This document shows positions 21,937-36,397 of a DNA stretch of 64,000 nucleotides, in pieces (the stretch's first letter is position 1; every line of letters begins with the position of its first letter). The DNA lies in contig NW_006763300.1 of NCBI RefSeq assembly GCF_000218685.1, positions 961,447 to 1,025,446 on the forward strand, read 5' to 3'. The position numbers were made by a program, and so were the translations under genes. Under the pieces are notes generated by a model. That model was not told where the DNA came from. It made no database searches and was given only the letters and a program-made list of their open reading frames with translations. Source of the stretch: Serpula lacrymans var. lacrymans S7.9 (lineage: Eukaryota; Basidiomycota; Agaricomycetes; Boletales; Serpulaceae).

Positions 21937-24101
21937 ATGAACTGGCTGGCCTCTCTTTTCTCCACTGGAAACAACGTCTCGTCGAGGAGAGGTCAGGCAA
22001 TGTCCACCACACACGAAGCCTTCTCTCTCCCCACTTCGTCACCAGGCTTCGCGACACACCCAGACGCCTTCAACCCAGATTCTCTCCAGACACCAGATAC
22101 TGAGTCTGCTATGAGTCCCTCTTACACATACCCCCCTCAGTCCCCCATCAGTGCCTATGGTTATGTTCCTGCATCGTAAGTGTTTCACTTCCATGTTTGT
22201 TCTCTTCCCTCACCTCCTCTAATCCTAGCTCCGGGTCACGTTCCCGACCAACATCATTGCTTCCTCTCCACAATACACCTTATGCAAACTCACTCACTCC
22301 ACACACTTCTTATCCTCCTTTGTCTCTCACCTGGAATCGTCTCAAAATTTGGCTCGCTCGCGAATATCCGGAGCTGGGAGATACCTTCAACTATGGTATC
22401 CTCCCCCAGGACCTCGCTCAAATCGAAATGCAGTTTGGTTTTCCACTTCCCAGCGCTATTCGCGACTCTTATCTCTGCGTTGACGGCCAGGAAGCAGAAT
22501 CCTCTGCTGGCTGTTCAGAAGGTCTCTTTTTTGGTTTGAATTTATTACCTCTCGAAGATGTTCTCGAGGAATGGCGCTTTTGGCGAGAGGTTGACGACGA
22601 CCCTGCCACGGGCGGCAACCAGCGCCTACGTGAGCAAATGCGCTCAATACCAGATGGGTGGATCCGAAAGGAATATTCTCAACGAGGATGGATACCTCTC
22701 GTCGTAGATAAGGCTGGTAATTATATCGGTGTGGACCTCAATCCCGGAGAAGGCGGCTCTGTCGGTCAAGTCATTGTTTTCGGTCGTGATTTTGATACCA
22801 AAGTAGTGCTCTGGAGAGGAGACGGACAGGATGGTTGGGCAACGTGGTTGGCCAGTTTTGCAGACGAACTCGAGAGCGGAGAAGGCTTCGAGCTTGGTAT
22901 AGGTAGTGAAACCGAGGGAAGCGAGGATGATCTTGGATACGAAGCCTACTTCTATGATGGCAGCGGAAGGGGCCAAGGAGATGGTGGGGGAGAAGCTGGT
23001 GCTGGTGGTTTGCGGCTAACAGGCGAATACCGAGGGTGGAATGTTTTGGAGGCTTGGGCAGATCGCAGCGTAAAGAAGTGGTATGAATCGGGTATTATTC
23101 AGGATATCTCTTCGCTTTCACAAGAGAAAGGCAAGGTAAACACTACGTCTTTCTCGTTCTTGTCCATTCAAGCTCACTGTTGATAGGGTCCCGAGAATCA
23201 CGGGCTTGGCGTGCTGAACGTTGCAGGCCAATCTCAAGAGTCTTCTGCAGAAGTTCATATTCCAGTGTTCTCTGATGCGGCTCGAGACTCTTCTTGTGAG
23301 GATACTGCGGGTACTGTGACTTTAAATGCCGTACCTGCAATTTCCGTGACGAAACCTCCTGCACCTCTCCCCGTGGGTCTTCCCACTGTAAATGACGTGG
23401 TCCCTTTGCCCTCTCCTCCAGACTCGACCCATTCATCTATTGATGTTGACTTGGAAGCAGGCCGCAGTATGCGTGAAGTTCCCCGTCAAACCCTCGTTGC
23501 AGCAGCATCACGTAAAAGAAATCCAAATCCTGATGCAAAGGTTGAGAATAATGCACCTACTCTGATATCACTTCCAACGTCTCCCGATACACTACCATCG
23601 GATGCGTCTGGCCTCTCATCGCCACCTGTTGCACCATTGGCAGACATTACTGATTTGCTCGTTGACCCTGTGCCATCTTCGAGTACTCCGCTTGTTGGAA
23701 CGCCATCCCCAATCTTGCAGAGCGAAAGCAAACTGATTACCCCGACTTCCACAGGGGAAGTGATTCCATCCGAGTCTGTCGATCCCCCACAACATTTTAT
23801 TCTCGAATCTCAGTCAGACATGTTGGCCCATGAAACTGATGCGACTATCCGTTTGGTCGGAGGCGGAGGCTCTTCGGGGTTGGTGGATGAAGAAGTCCTC
23901 GCAGAGGACGCAACGCCACCTCCGCAGGCAGAAGTGACGTCCACCACACCACCTGCCGTTGAAGAGTCACCCTCTAAGAAAGACAAAAAGCACGATAAGA
24001 ACAAGTCCAGCCTTTCCTCTGGACTGAAGAAGATTGGCCAGCTTGGAGGAGGCGGAAAACGGAAAAAGAGTTCTGGCGGTAGCATTAAAGAAGTTGTATA
24101 G
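21937..24101 (+). CDS. KNR4: Knr4/Smi1-like cell-wall regulator
   Basis: Three exons, 21937-22175, 22229-23135 and 23187-24101, join in phase to give 686 residues. The SMI1/KNR4 domain lies at about residues 120-330: LGDTFNYGILPQDLAQIE, FGFPLPSAIRDSYLCVDGQE, the glutamine/glycine-rich turns, WIPLVVDKAGNYIGVDLNPG and VIVFGRDFDTKVVL. The N-terminus (MNWLASLFSTGN) and the long C-terminal disordered tail ending in a Lys-rich patch (KKDKKHDKNKSS) match fungal Knr4. In yeast Knr4 links the cell-integrity MAP kinase Slt2 with calcineurin and controls glucan and chitin synthesis genes; the role here is by homology. Confidence 0.88.
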
Positions 24102-24585
24102 TGGCGGACATAGACCACCTCTCATTTCATGGACATAGTCTTTTTCTACCCAGCATGCTAGCATCATTGCTGGTTTATTACTCATTTTTTCCCTATTATC
24201 TTCTCTACCGACTCACTGCTGAACTATATGTAGTAGCGTTGCATTACATGTTTTCTTTCTTTCGTATACCCGTAAACACAGACCCAATATTTCAGTGCTT
24301 TGCGATCTCATTTAATGTACATGTTTCGGGAGCCTGGATACTATGCATACGCATCTTGGCTAACCCACCATTCTAATGCAAACAATTTGAAGAATATTTC
24401 CTTGTCTGATAGCAGTTCTTATCAGATTCGCTGTGTATCAAGCTTCCAGTATTCTCTTCGCCTTGGGATTCACGGAATGTTTAAAGGCGTTGTCACGTGC
24501 TGTGTAAGGTAGAAGAAACCTTTTGCCAACCAACCGCGACTTGCGACGCGTTTCTTACCTTCGCCCTCGACGTGGGTATACAGCC
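24102..24585. other. Intergenic, Knr4 to aldehyde dehydrogenase
   Basis: About 480 bases, T-rich after the Knr4 stop. No gene recognised. Confidence 0.4.
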
Positions 24586-27104
<2,519 letters not shown>

Positions 27105-27573
27105 TATGTGACACATCGGAGGAAACTGCTATTCTGCTTCTATAAACAACTAAGGAACTCACTGATCAGTGGAACTTGACATAGGAGATCCGTCATAATA
27201 TACCATACACATTTAGTCACGTCACTACTGTTCTCCAATAGACATCGTAGGCTTAGGCCTGTGCATGGCTAACTACATACAGATACCCTGAATAAAAATT
27301 CTGGCAAGCTCGGCGGGGAGTATACTATAGATGGTAACTTTCGGCCGAGCTTTCGGCCCGTAAGATGTTGCACGGTGTGAGGAGGGGGTTCAGGTGAAAG
27401 ATCGATTTGAACACTTAACCTCGACTGTTATCGTTACGCTTTTCTGCTTGTTCGAAGTATAGTCTGCATATATCGAAGGAACGTTAGCGAAACGAAAGTC
27501 AGACAGAACCCAAGACCCGAGTTACGTGGCTCAGAAACGACGGCGGCTACAAGAGTGACCCTTTTCTCGGGGC
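27105..27573. other. Intergenic, aldehyde dehydrogenase to Eaf1
   Basis: About 470 bases. No coding signal; probably the 3' UTR of the upstream gene plus the Eaf1 promoter. Confidence 0.4.
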
Positions 27574-30500
27574 ATGCCACTCCAGTCACCCGAGTCTTTG
27601 GTTGAAGAACGTGTTGCCCAGCTCGAGTGAGTGGTAGTTCTATGCATTTTATCGAGTTGGTCACTCATTTTCTTATTAACTTTTCCTTTATTCCATAGAG
27701 CAATCTCACAACGCAGAAATGAGTTACTTCGGGAGATGTATCATCTGATGCAAAGGCGACAAACATTTGGTGGACTTTGCACTTCGGACGATAGCGAGCT
27801 CCTCTTTAGATTTTATAGCAGGGCTCTAGAGAGATGGTACGTTGTTATACATGAACAATAATCGCTACGACTAAGCCTCCTCTTTGCTTTCCCAGCATGA
27901 TTTCCACCAACTCCATGTCAAAAGAAGGTTCTGTCTACACTGACCCTTTCGACATTCCTGAACCGCCGCAACCCAAAACCTCTGGAAAGCGGAAACTTTC
28001 CAGAAGTGGAAGGGTCATCGCAGAATCCACCTCTCCCTTCAAGTTTGATACAGCGGCCTCTCCAGACGCGGAGGGGTCTCACAATATCACTCTATCTAGG
28101 ATCGAAGAAGTAGGAGACACAGAAGAATTGGCCTCCAGCTCGAAGGTTCCCATCATTCATGACAAAGAGGAGTTAGACTCCATTTCAATAAATATGAATG
28201 AAGAATTACTGCCTCCTTCTCAGCTGCCATCCGCACACATTGTACAGCAACAGAACATAGAAAATAACGTAATGCAACCCAATTCGGCTGAGGCGCCCTC
28301 CTCAGCACCGCCCTCACACATGCCTTGGAACCCTAAAGCCCGTAACGTAGAACGAGGACGTCAACGCTCCACGTCGCATATGGTACATTCTGCATTCAGT
28401 TATTCTGATCAAGGCGCATATACCGGAGATGATGATATCATGGAAGACCAAACGGGTGTGTCTCAAGACACACGTAATGGGAATTTTGCTCCGAACGCAG
28501 ACCACCTGATGCATGTAGAGCCATCGGCCTCTCCTGTTCCACAGGGGCCACTTGTTCACAGCATAGCGGTTGAAGTACAGCAGCTGCAGACCTCTTTCCT
28601 GATACCGAAACCCTCCTCTCCGATACTAGATCTACCTGCCTTTCATTTCGAAGACTCGCCTGTCACCGATGACACATCGCAGCAACCTCTTTTACCAGAA
28701 CGGCACCATCGTGTTTATACTTTACCCCCGCTCAAGTCATTACCTGCGGAATTTACACGGAAGGGTAAATCTGCCAAACAGCGTAAGCGAGACAGGGATC
28801 GGGAACGAAATGACAAAGATAAGGTCGACGTGAAAAAAGATGGCAAGGATGAGTGGGCGCCGATGGGTCCCAATAGATGGGGAGCCGTGGTCCGTGCCAA
28901 TCCAATATGGAAGAAAGTTGCACGCGCCACCAAATGCCTAAGTACTCGTGAATGGAGTGTATGCAATGATTTCTCGGTTTCTATCGCATGGGTCACTGAC
29001 TGATTCATAGGTGGCCATGACTGAACTGAGATTAATACGCACATTGGAACGAGTAGAGGCCTTGAAAGGCGAGGGAAAATGGAGCTTTAGACAGCCCAAG
29101 AAACAGAGAGGTGTTGGTGGACTGACCAAGACTCATTGGGACTATCTTATGGACGAGATGGTAAATCTGTCAAAACGTTAACGTGTACTTTTTACTAAAT
29201 GTCTTTCGGGTGCAGAAATGGATGCGCATCGACTTCCGCGAAGAGCGTCGGTGGAAATTTGTTCTAGCATTCAACCTGTCGACTGCTGTGCTCGAATGGC
29301 ATGCGGTTGGTAGTCGCGAAGAGAGGTTGAAGTTGGGGATTTGCGTTCTCTGGAAGCGTTCTCGAGTTCGGGAAGCCAGTACAGGAGACACTCTTAATGG
29401 ATCCTCACAGTACACGGACGCCGATTCTCGGCCGGTGGAGCAGGAGGAAATCGATTATACTCCCATGGCAGATGACTCTGATAACGAGGATGATGAACCC
29501 GACCACGTGCGGCAGAACATAGTCGATCCTCTGGAGACAACAACAACTATTGACGATGCCTTAGTTGGCGCGACTGAAACTGCGCATACCGACAATGATC
29601 ACGACCAGGACCCTATCGAATATGTCCAGCCGAAAGTTGAAGACGTTGACGATTCCTATACACTGCGGGAAAGCAATGACAATGAGGCTGACGATGCGAT
29701 GGATGTCGATGGTCAACAGGATGATGGAAACGATGCTTCGAACGCGAAGAACGAGGATACGTCTAGCGCGGCGGTCTCGCTCGGTTTAAAGTCAGGTTCT
29801 GTGAATCCTGTCCTTGGTTATCAGTCACTACCTGACAGCGAAAGCTCAACTTCTGTTGCGAAGTCAAGTTCTCGGTCACTTCTTTACGCCCCATTACGGG
29901 AACGTATTGCTTACTCTGATCCACGTAAATTGTTCCTCGACGTCGATGATTTCGATATTGTCAAAGGTTTCTCTAGTCTTTCCACCGCCGATCAGGCTGC
30001 TGAGCCCTCTCTGCCCCCACCCGATCTTTCTGATATTTTCCCCGATCTCCAGCCATTAGGAATGTTGAATGTAGCTCCTGTCCTGCCCACCACGTCTTCA
30101 GAGAACAAGAAAAAGATGGATAAGAAATCCGACCGGGATGACCCCAATAAACGGTCAGAGGATACGACCTATACCAAGTTGGCTCCCATCGGTCGGTTTA
30201 TGCATTGTAAACCAACGCTTTTGGGACCACTACAGCCCGCCAAACACTGGAAAAACGGAAAGTGGATCAACATGGAAGAACCGACGATTCTTGTGGAATA
30301 CGAGGGTCCAATGAATAAAAGCATAGATGAGATTTCATGTGGTAGTCAAACTATCTCATTAGCAAACTTTCCATTTCTGATGACTGTCTTTTAGCATTAT
30401 TCGATGGCAATAAACCTTTAAATCCCGCAACGGTAAACCCAGTAGCGCCTCCCGTCCCTCCGAAAGAATCCAAGAAGCGGGCTGGTGATCATGCATGGGG

Positions 30501-31964
30501 CGCCAATGAGGATGTTCTTCTCAAATCATTGGTCGACAAATATCCAAATAATTGGGGACTTATTGCCGATTCGTTTAATTCCTGTCGCGTTGCTATTTCA
30601 ACGGATAAGAGAACGCCCTGGGACTGCCTTGAACGTTGGACGGTCCGTTATGCGGCGAACCGGATGGGCCAATCGGCTATACCTCCGGACCTCGGCTCTC
30701 CCGCTGCTTTGGATGGTACGCCGCCCCCAACAGGTCCACCAGCCCAGGTCCAAATGACTACGAGGGGCGTTAAACGGCTAGCCAGCGCCAGCGTTGCCGC
30801 CGGCTCGGGTCCTGGTAATGCAGATTCAAAGAAACGTCGAAGGCACACTCTCATGTATGAGACTATGCGGAAGGCTGCGAAGAAACGAGAGACAGCCCAG
30901 AAAGCAGCGTGTAAATATATCTATTTCTGTTTGAAATATATACTAAATAGTATATATTTGCTAGTGAATCAGAAGAAGCCGTCAGCGATTCACGATACAC
31001 ATGGTCAATATACTAAGATGCCAAAGTACACGCCTGCTGAACTGAGTCGAATGAAAGCGGAAAAGGAAGCAAGAGAACAGCAGGAAATCCTACTTGCCAG
31101 GCGGCGGCACGAAGAGCACACTCGCCAGCAACAGCAGCTAATGCGTGACCCTCGCATGCAAGGTGTACAAGTGGTAATATAGAAGCTCTTCATTGTGGTC
31201 ATAAAGCTTATGTGTCACCCTCCCTAGAACCAGCAGACTGCAATGCAGCAGCAGCAGCAGCAACAGCAACAACAAACGCCGAATGGGGTTGCTAGGCCTA
31301 CTGGTGCAGTTCCACAGGGAGTGCCGCAAATTCGCAGCCAACCAGTACCACAAGTGAACATTTCACAACAGCAGCGGATACCTACACCTATGGCCGCTGC
31401 AGCCGCTCGCTTGTCTCCTCAGCAGATGATACAAGCTCAAGCTCAAGCTGCACAAGCCCGTGCTATTGCTGCCGCACAAGCCCAGGCCCAGGCTCAAGTG
31501 CAGGCGCAAGCACAAGGATCAAATATTGCTACCAATGTCAATGGGGTGGCACCAGGGACGCACCTGTCTCCCCCATACAGTGCTCGTGCCAGTACATCTT
31601 CGCCTGCTATCCCTCAGCAAGCGTCTCCTCCTCGCACTGCTCCAACTCCCACAAATTCCACAAACTCACCACGTCCATCTTCTGCTCAACCACAAATTGG
31701 AGTAGTTCAAGTATCCCAAGTTCCAGGGAATGTTGCTCCTCGGCCGGCCAGCAGTATCCCAGCTCATTATTTTCCTGCTGTAGGGGGCGCTCAGTTTACG
31801 CATGAGCAGATGGAGCAGGCTGTCCGCTTACAGAATCTTATTCAGGTGAATTATGTTTTTCTTTTCTATTTCCGCCTATGCTTATTCTCCTGTACAAGGC
31901 TCAACATGGCCGCTCGACTATGTCTCAGGCGACTCAGAATAACCAATATCACTCCCAGACTTGA
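27574..31964 (+). CDS. EAF1: Eaf1/Vid21-like scaffold of the NuA4 histone acetyltransferase
   Basis: Nine exons join in phase: 27574-27626, 27699-27836, 27896-28958, 29011-29160, 29216-30338, 30395-30910, 30965-31173, 31228-31845 and 31899-31964. They give about 1,311 residues, longer than the yeast protein. A helicase-SANT-associated (HSA) domain spans exons 4-5 (THWDYLMDEM|KWMRIDFREERRWK). A Myb/SANT domain begins exon 6 (WGANEDVLLKSLVDKYPNNW, then DCLERWTVRY). The region after it is basic and coiled (KKRRRH, ARRRHEEHTRQQQQ). The C-terminus is Gln/Ala-rich with a run of 10 or more Gln at about 31243, and repeated AQAQ. Eaf1 assembles NuA4, with actin/Arp4 binding HSA and the SANT domain contacting chromatin. 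The intron at 30911 uses the GTAAAT donor; the neighbouring GTGTAA two bases upstream breaks the frame. Confidence 0.87.
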
Positions 31965-32199
31965 TTCATAGATCGCTTTGGCGCGGTATTCTTTCGTGTA
32001 TTTACAAAAATATTGTACACTGGTTCTATTAAATTTGTTGATTCCATCCCAACATCACTCTGAAACTGCAATGCACAGCTTCCGGCCAACGCCGAGGACG
32101 CCTTGTACACACGTTCCTCTGACATCCACTTATCTCCGCCCTACTTCAGAAACATCGTCATTCCATATCATTTCATTCTTTGATTATGCCTTTTGCTTA

Positions 32200-33870
32200 A
32201 AGCGCAGAACATGCTGAAGCTCACATTGCCAACTATCAAGACATTGCAGGAGATCAACACAACACACAAAATACTACAAACCTTTACCAACATCGAGTCT
32301 GGCGCCTCGGACAAGGCATCCTAGCGAAGTTGGATCCAGTAGAGCACAATCGCCACTTCGTACAATCATGTATGGGTGGCACTCGACAGGATATCTTTGA
32401 ATTGACGACTGGTTTGCCGATCCGAGCGCAAAGAACATCCTCTGGTTCCAAACGTTCAAGAGCAGTCCTGGAGCGGGCAATTCCGCCATCTCTTCCAGCT
32501 TACATCCCACTTGATGAAAAGGGTGGATTTTTCTCTTTTCGCCGAGGTCATGAAGCTTCAAACAAGCCCGCTGCTCTGTGGCGTACCATTGTACACCCGG
32601 TTGATTTGATCCCAAGCTTGCGTCTACTATCAGCAAAACTCTGAAGGATAATCTTGTCGATCCACAAAGGCCAAGCATTCAAGATCACTTTGGTTCTCTT
32701 ATTGTATGACCGTGAGAAGCCTATCCTGACGATAAAGTACATGATCAGAGGTATAACCTCAGAAAGACACTGATCTCGAAGACTGATGCGTATACTTTCT
32801 CCTTTTAATTTGTCTTAGGTATCCGGTCATTGTAGTGAATGCACTCGACGAGTGTGGTGAATCTGGTGATCCGTTTCAGGAGTCTCAACGAAGGGCTTTA
32901 TCGGAACCCTTCACGCAATGGTCCATGCTGTCCCAAGCATTCAAACTAATCATCGCTAGTCGAGATGATCGCATCCCCCCGGATTTTTGTGAAGCCTGCC
33001 AAGATGTCGTTTTACCAACCGGCGACCATGTGACACCTACAGCCACCGCTGATATTAACACGTCTAATATGAAACGTTTTAGTGAAGTAAAGAAGAAGTT
33101 CCGCTCACTGCGAACCACAAGTAGGCCTGGACCTCAGGTTATTCAGCAACTCACCACTCGTGCAGCGGGTCTCTTTATATGGGCAGAGACCGTAATGCGG
33201 TTCATTGGTCGAGGTGACCCGCAACATCAGTTGTCATTGATCATTTCTGGGGAGTCTTTAGATGACCAGCATAACGTCAATCATCTTTACAGGCAAATAG
33301 CCACAAATGCGCTGGCGAACATCAGAGGTGGTGACGTGGTGCAACCTTTACTAGGAGTATAGTATTTGCGAAGGTTCCACTGCCACGCCAATACCTTAAA
33401 GATTTCATTGTCACTAGCGGCCTAGTTGCAGAAACGGCAATCGATCTTGTACTAGATGAGCTGTCGTCAGTGATCTCATTGGGCAAGGACGAAGTGGTTC
33501 GCATCTAGCACCTATCATTTGTGGAGTTTCTTTTGGATTCGGACTGGTGTCCTGATGCATTTCGTATGACCAGTTAATAGCTGGCCCGTTTCATTGCCAC
33601 GCTGACTCAGATGAAGACATATCTGTTGCATTTTCTCCTGATGGTAAAGTGGTTGCAAGCTCTGGTAAGCTAATGGCTGGCCCATGTTGAGGCCACAATG
33701 GGAATAAATCTGTTGGGCTTTCTCCTGATGGTACTACATCAATGTGGTTTTAGGCTCTCATGATAAGACAGTCAAGATCTGGAATGCCACCTCTGGTCAC
33801 CTAGTGGCTGGACCATTTTGTGGCCACAATGGTTGGGTTGGATCTGTTGTATATTCTCCTGAAGCTATTG
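32200..33870 (+). pseudogene. Broken NACHT-WD40 (NLR-like) gene
   Basis: Pieces in several frames line up in order with fungal NACHT-WD40 proteins: YQHRVWRLGQGILAKLD and GGTRQDIFELTTG (about 32290-32410), a P-loop piece SPGAGNSAISSS (about 32470), and EKGGFFSFRRGHEASN. Then come the Walker-B region VVNALDECGESGDPF (about 32835), RDDRIPPDFCEACQD, TRAAGLFIWAETVMRFI, and fragments of WD40 repeats such as SHDKTVKIWNATSGHLVAG (about 33750-33810). Frameshifts fall near 32415 and between 32644 and 32830, and stops occur at about 33360, 33505 and 33575. The P-loop Lys is Asn, so even the intact part could not bind ATP normally. Related intact proteins are thought to act in non-self recognition and programmed cell death; this copy is decayed. 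Confidence 0.8.
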
Positions 33871-34896
33871 TATGTCTGATGAATCTGATTATAAGAGCCT
33901 GAAACCACTTTGGTGCACCACCAAAGTGGTTTCAGGCTCTTATGATCAGACATAGAAATGGTAAAGTTTGCTTTGGCTCTGTTTTTGGACACCTTTGTCC
34001 AAACCCAGAACTGAACCTGCATTTAGAGTGGTTAAACTGGACTGAACCAGAAAAGTCCAATGGCTAGGGGAGTGACTGGAAGCAAATGAGAGAACCAAGA
34101 CATAGTGGGAATGCAATTAGAAAAATTAATTCCTCACAGGTACAATGTAAGGGGTTGGAGGTTTAAGTCTTTTGGCTGGGAGTTTTTGAGATTCTTTTTT
34201 TACTGCAACCTGAGTACTTGTGTCTCCTGTTGTGATTGTTTGTATAACAGACAACTGGGCACTGCCACTTAATGCAAAGTGCAACTTTGGTGGGGCTGTA
34301 GATTTAACTGATGTTGTCTCTGGTATATTGTGCTTTGGATCCATTTCAAAGGATTGAGGAACAAAATTTTCCAACATTGTGCTAGTGGCAACCCAAGCAG
34401 ATGGCGCAAGCAGTTAATGCACCATTGCTGAGGCAAGAGTGTGTGTGGCTGGGTGAATTCCGCCAAAGGTGCAAGGTGGAGGAATATGATTGTTCAGGGG
34501 AGCAAGAGTAAGAGGTGTGAGTTGTGCAAAGGGAATGGCATCACAGGGATCTGGTGCAGGCAAATTGGTTGGATGACTGCCTAGGGAGGTATCCCATATG
34601 GAACTAATATGATGCTTCTGGCTTAGTGTTGGTTAAAGTAGGAATAGTGGAGCAGTGGCATGAATAAATAAATGGAGTATGTTGCTATTGGATTGGTAAA
34701 TTCATTGTGGTACCAGATGATAGAGATAGATGCGGACAGATGGTTTGATTGGACAAAAGTTTGATGAGGTGTTATTAAAGGGATGTATGTGAGGAAGGGG
34801 ATATGTGACAACATCAACAAGATACAATCTTGGGGCACTGGAGCACAACCACAGAGACTACAACTCAAGGAATAATGGTACAACTCATCAAGAAAG
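33871..34896. other. Repeat-derived stretch with a perfect inverted duplication
   Basis: It starts with a palindrome at 33891-33943. Minus-strand open pieces at 34126-34466 and 34623-34883 are rich in Pro/Thr/Gln and may be decayed retroelement sequence. The segment near 34790-34840 recurs, inverted, at about 38335-38385, so it belongs to a dispersed repeat. No gene can be supported. Confidence 0.45.
33891..33943. repeat. Palindrome with 25-bp arms built from WD40 coding sequence
   Basis: Two perfectly complementary 25-base arms (ATAAGAGCCTGAAACCAC and onward) are separated by only a few bases. Beyond them TATGTCTGAT recurs as ATCAGACATA. The right arm read forward encodes VSGSYDQT, a WD40 blade motif, so the palindrome looks like an inverted duplication of the neighbouring pseudogene. 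Confidence 0.8.
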
Positions 34897-35215
34897 TGTA
34901 AGGAATCAAATTTTCTATTGAATTCCTACCATGTCATGGTTATCCCATCAGGAAAAACCCTTTTGCTATATAGTGCTATATAGCCACCACCTATATATAT
35001 AAACATATTCATAGAAACTATAGTACTATCAGTGCAATCATAGCTCTTATAGCTCTTATAGCACAGTAGTAGGCAAAAATTTAACCAAGGGGAGAAGTAT
35101 TTATAATTCCCTCAAACTCTGGATTAATCTAATAAACTTGTTTAATAATAGAAAGAGGCCAGAAGTGTTTGGAGTCAAGTATATTATTGTAGGCAAGGTA
35201 CTATAAGTGCTTTTA

Positions 35216-35629
35216 TTTAACAACCAAGAGTTAGTTACTCTGGCGCACACTGGCGCACACTATAAAAAGAATGAAGAGGGAGTGGTTACCCCTTAGGATG
35301 CAGAGAGTTAGTTGGTATACAACAGGAGGACTCACTGAGGAGTCTCCTGGATTTATTGGGGTATATATACTACTACAGGGTTATTTGTACATGTGTACTA
35401 TACAGTTGATGAAGACAGTGGCTGATGATGTCATGGGGCCTAGCCCACATGGCCAGCTCCACTGTGTGAGAGAGTTGTGTCTATAATAAGAAGAAAGGCA
35501 ACGCGGTGCGAGAAAGAGGAGTTCAGACAAAAGGGGAAGTGCCGCGTGGCACATGTGTGAAAGCTAAAGTACAAGGTACAGCGGAGGATAAAAATAATGG
35601 AAAGGTCCAAAAATTGTGTTATCGTAACA
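35216..35629 (+). repeat. Solo LTR, family A, copy 1
   Basis: A 414-bp unit that starts TTTAACAACCAAGAG (canonical copies start TGTAACAACC) and ends TGTTATCGTAACA. It contains GAGGACTCACTGAGGAGTC and a TATATATA box. Flanks TTTTA and TCTTA are a 5-bp duplication with one mismatch. No internal retroelement genes are attached. Confidence 0.75.
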
Positions 35630-35892
35630 TCTTATAGCCTATAGCAGCCTACATAGCTCCTATAGCTGTAAAGGTCATAGTTATAATATAGTTCAAGGTG
35701 CTTAAAAGGGCTAATAAATCATCCAGTATTAATTAATTATGTAGCCTGTATTAGTTAAATAGTAGTTTGTATCCCTGATGTTCACAAAATAAGAATAATG
35801 ATTTATCCAAATATAAGTAGTGACAATGAGTAAAAAAATAATCTAAGTCCATGAAAGGTCAATATATAACACGTGTATAATATATTTTATAA

Positions 35893-36397
35893 GCTCTCAT
35901 GGTGTAGTGGATAAATGTGATGTGTGGCTATAGGTTACTTAGTCACCCAATGTAACAACCAAGAGTTAGTTACTCTGGCGCACACAGAACCACACTATAA
36001 AGAAAATGAAGAGGGAGTGGTTACCCCTTGAGCTGCAGAGAGTTTGTTGGTTAACAACAGGAGGACTCGCTGAGGAGTCTCCTGGATCTATTGGGGTATA
36101 TATACTACTACAGGTTGTTTGTACATGTGTACTATACAGTTGATGAAGGCAGTGGCTGATGATGTCATAGGGCCTAGCCCGTATGGCCAGCTCCACTGCG
36201 TGAGAGAGTTAAGTCTAAAAGTAAAAGAAAGGCAACGCGGCGCGAGAAAGGGAAATGCCGCGTGGCACTTAAAGTATAAAGTTAAAGCGGAGAATAAAAA
36301 GGAAAGGAGATGTCCGGAAATTGTGTTATCGTAACACCCAAGAGCTGACTAGCAGATTGAGAGTTCAAATCCTATTTGTGTTAATTTTTTTTTATCA
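35893..36397 (+). repeat. tRNA-derived SINE-like sequence, interrupted by a solo LTR
   Basis: Left of the LTR (35893-35950) is GCTCTCATGGTGTAGTGGAT, resembling a tRNA 5' end with an A box. Right of it (36337-36397) is GAGTTCAAATCC, resembling a B box, followed by a T-rich tail. Removing the LTR and one copy of the CCCAA duplication brings the two boxes to tRNA-like spacing. The acceptor stem does not close, so I do not call a functional tRNA. Confidence 0.45.
35951..36336 (+). repeat. Solo LTR, family A, copy 2
   Basis: A 386-bp unit, TGTAACAACCAAGAG to TTATCGTAACA (TG...CA ends), flanked on both sides by CCCAA as a perfect 5-bp target-site duplication. Slightly shorter than copies 1 and 3 through internal gaps. 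Confidence 0.85.

Noticed and set aside
34623..34883. Minus-strand open frame, Ser/Ile-rich
   Set aside because: Within a dispersed repeat and with no similarity to a known protein; reported only as repeat-derived sequence.
35893..36397. Functional tRNA gene split by an intron-like insertion
   Set aside because: The insert has LTR ends and a CCCAA duplication, and the acceptor stem does not pair, so a SINE or tRNA relic is the better reading.
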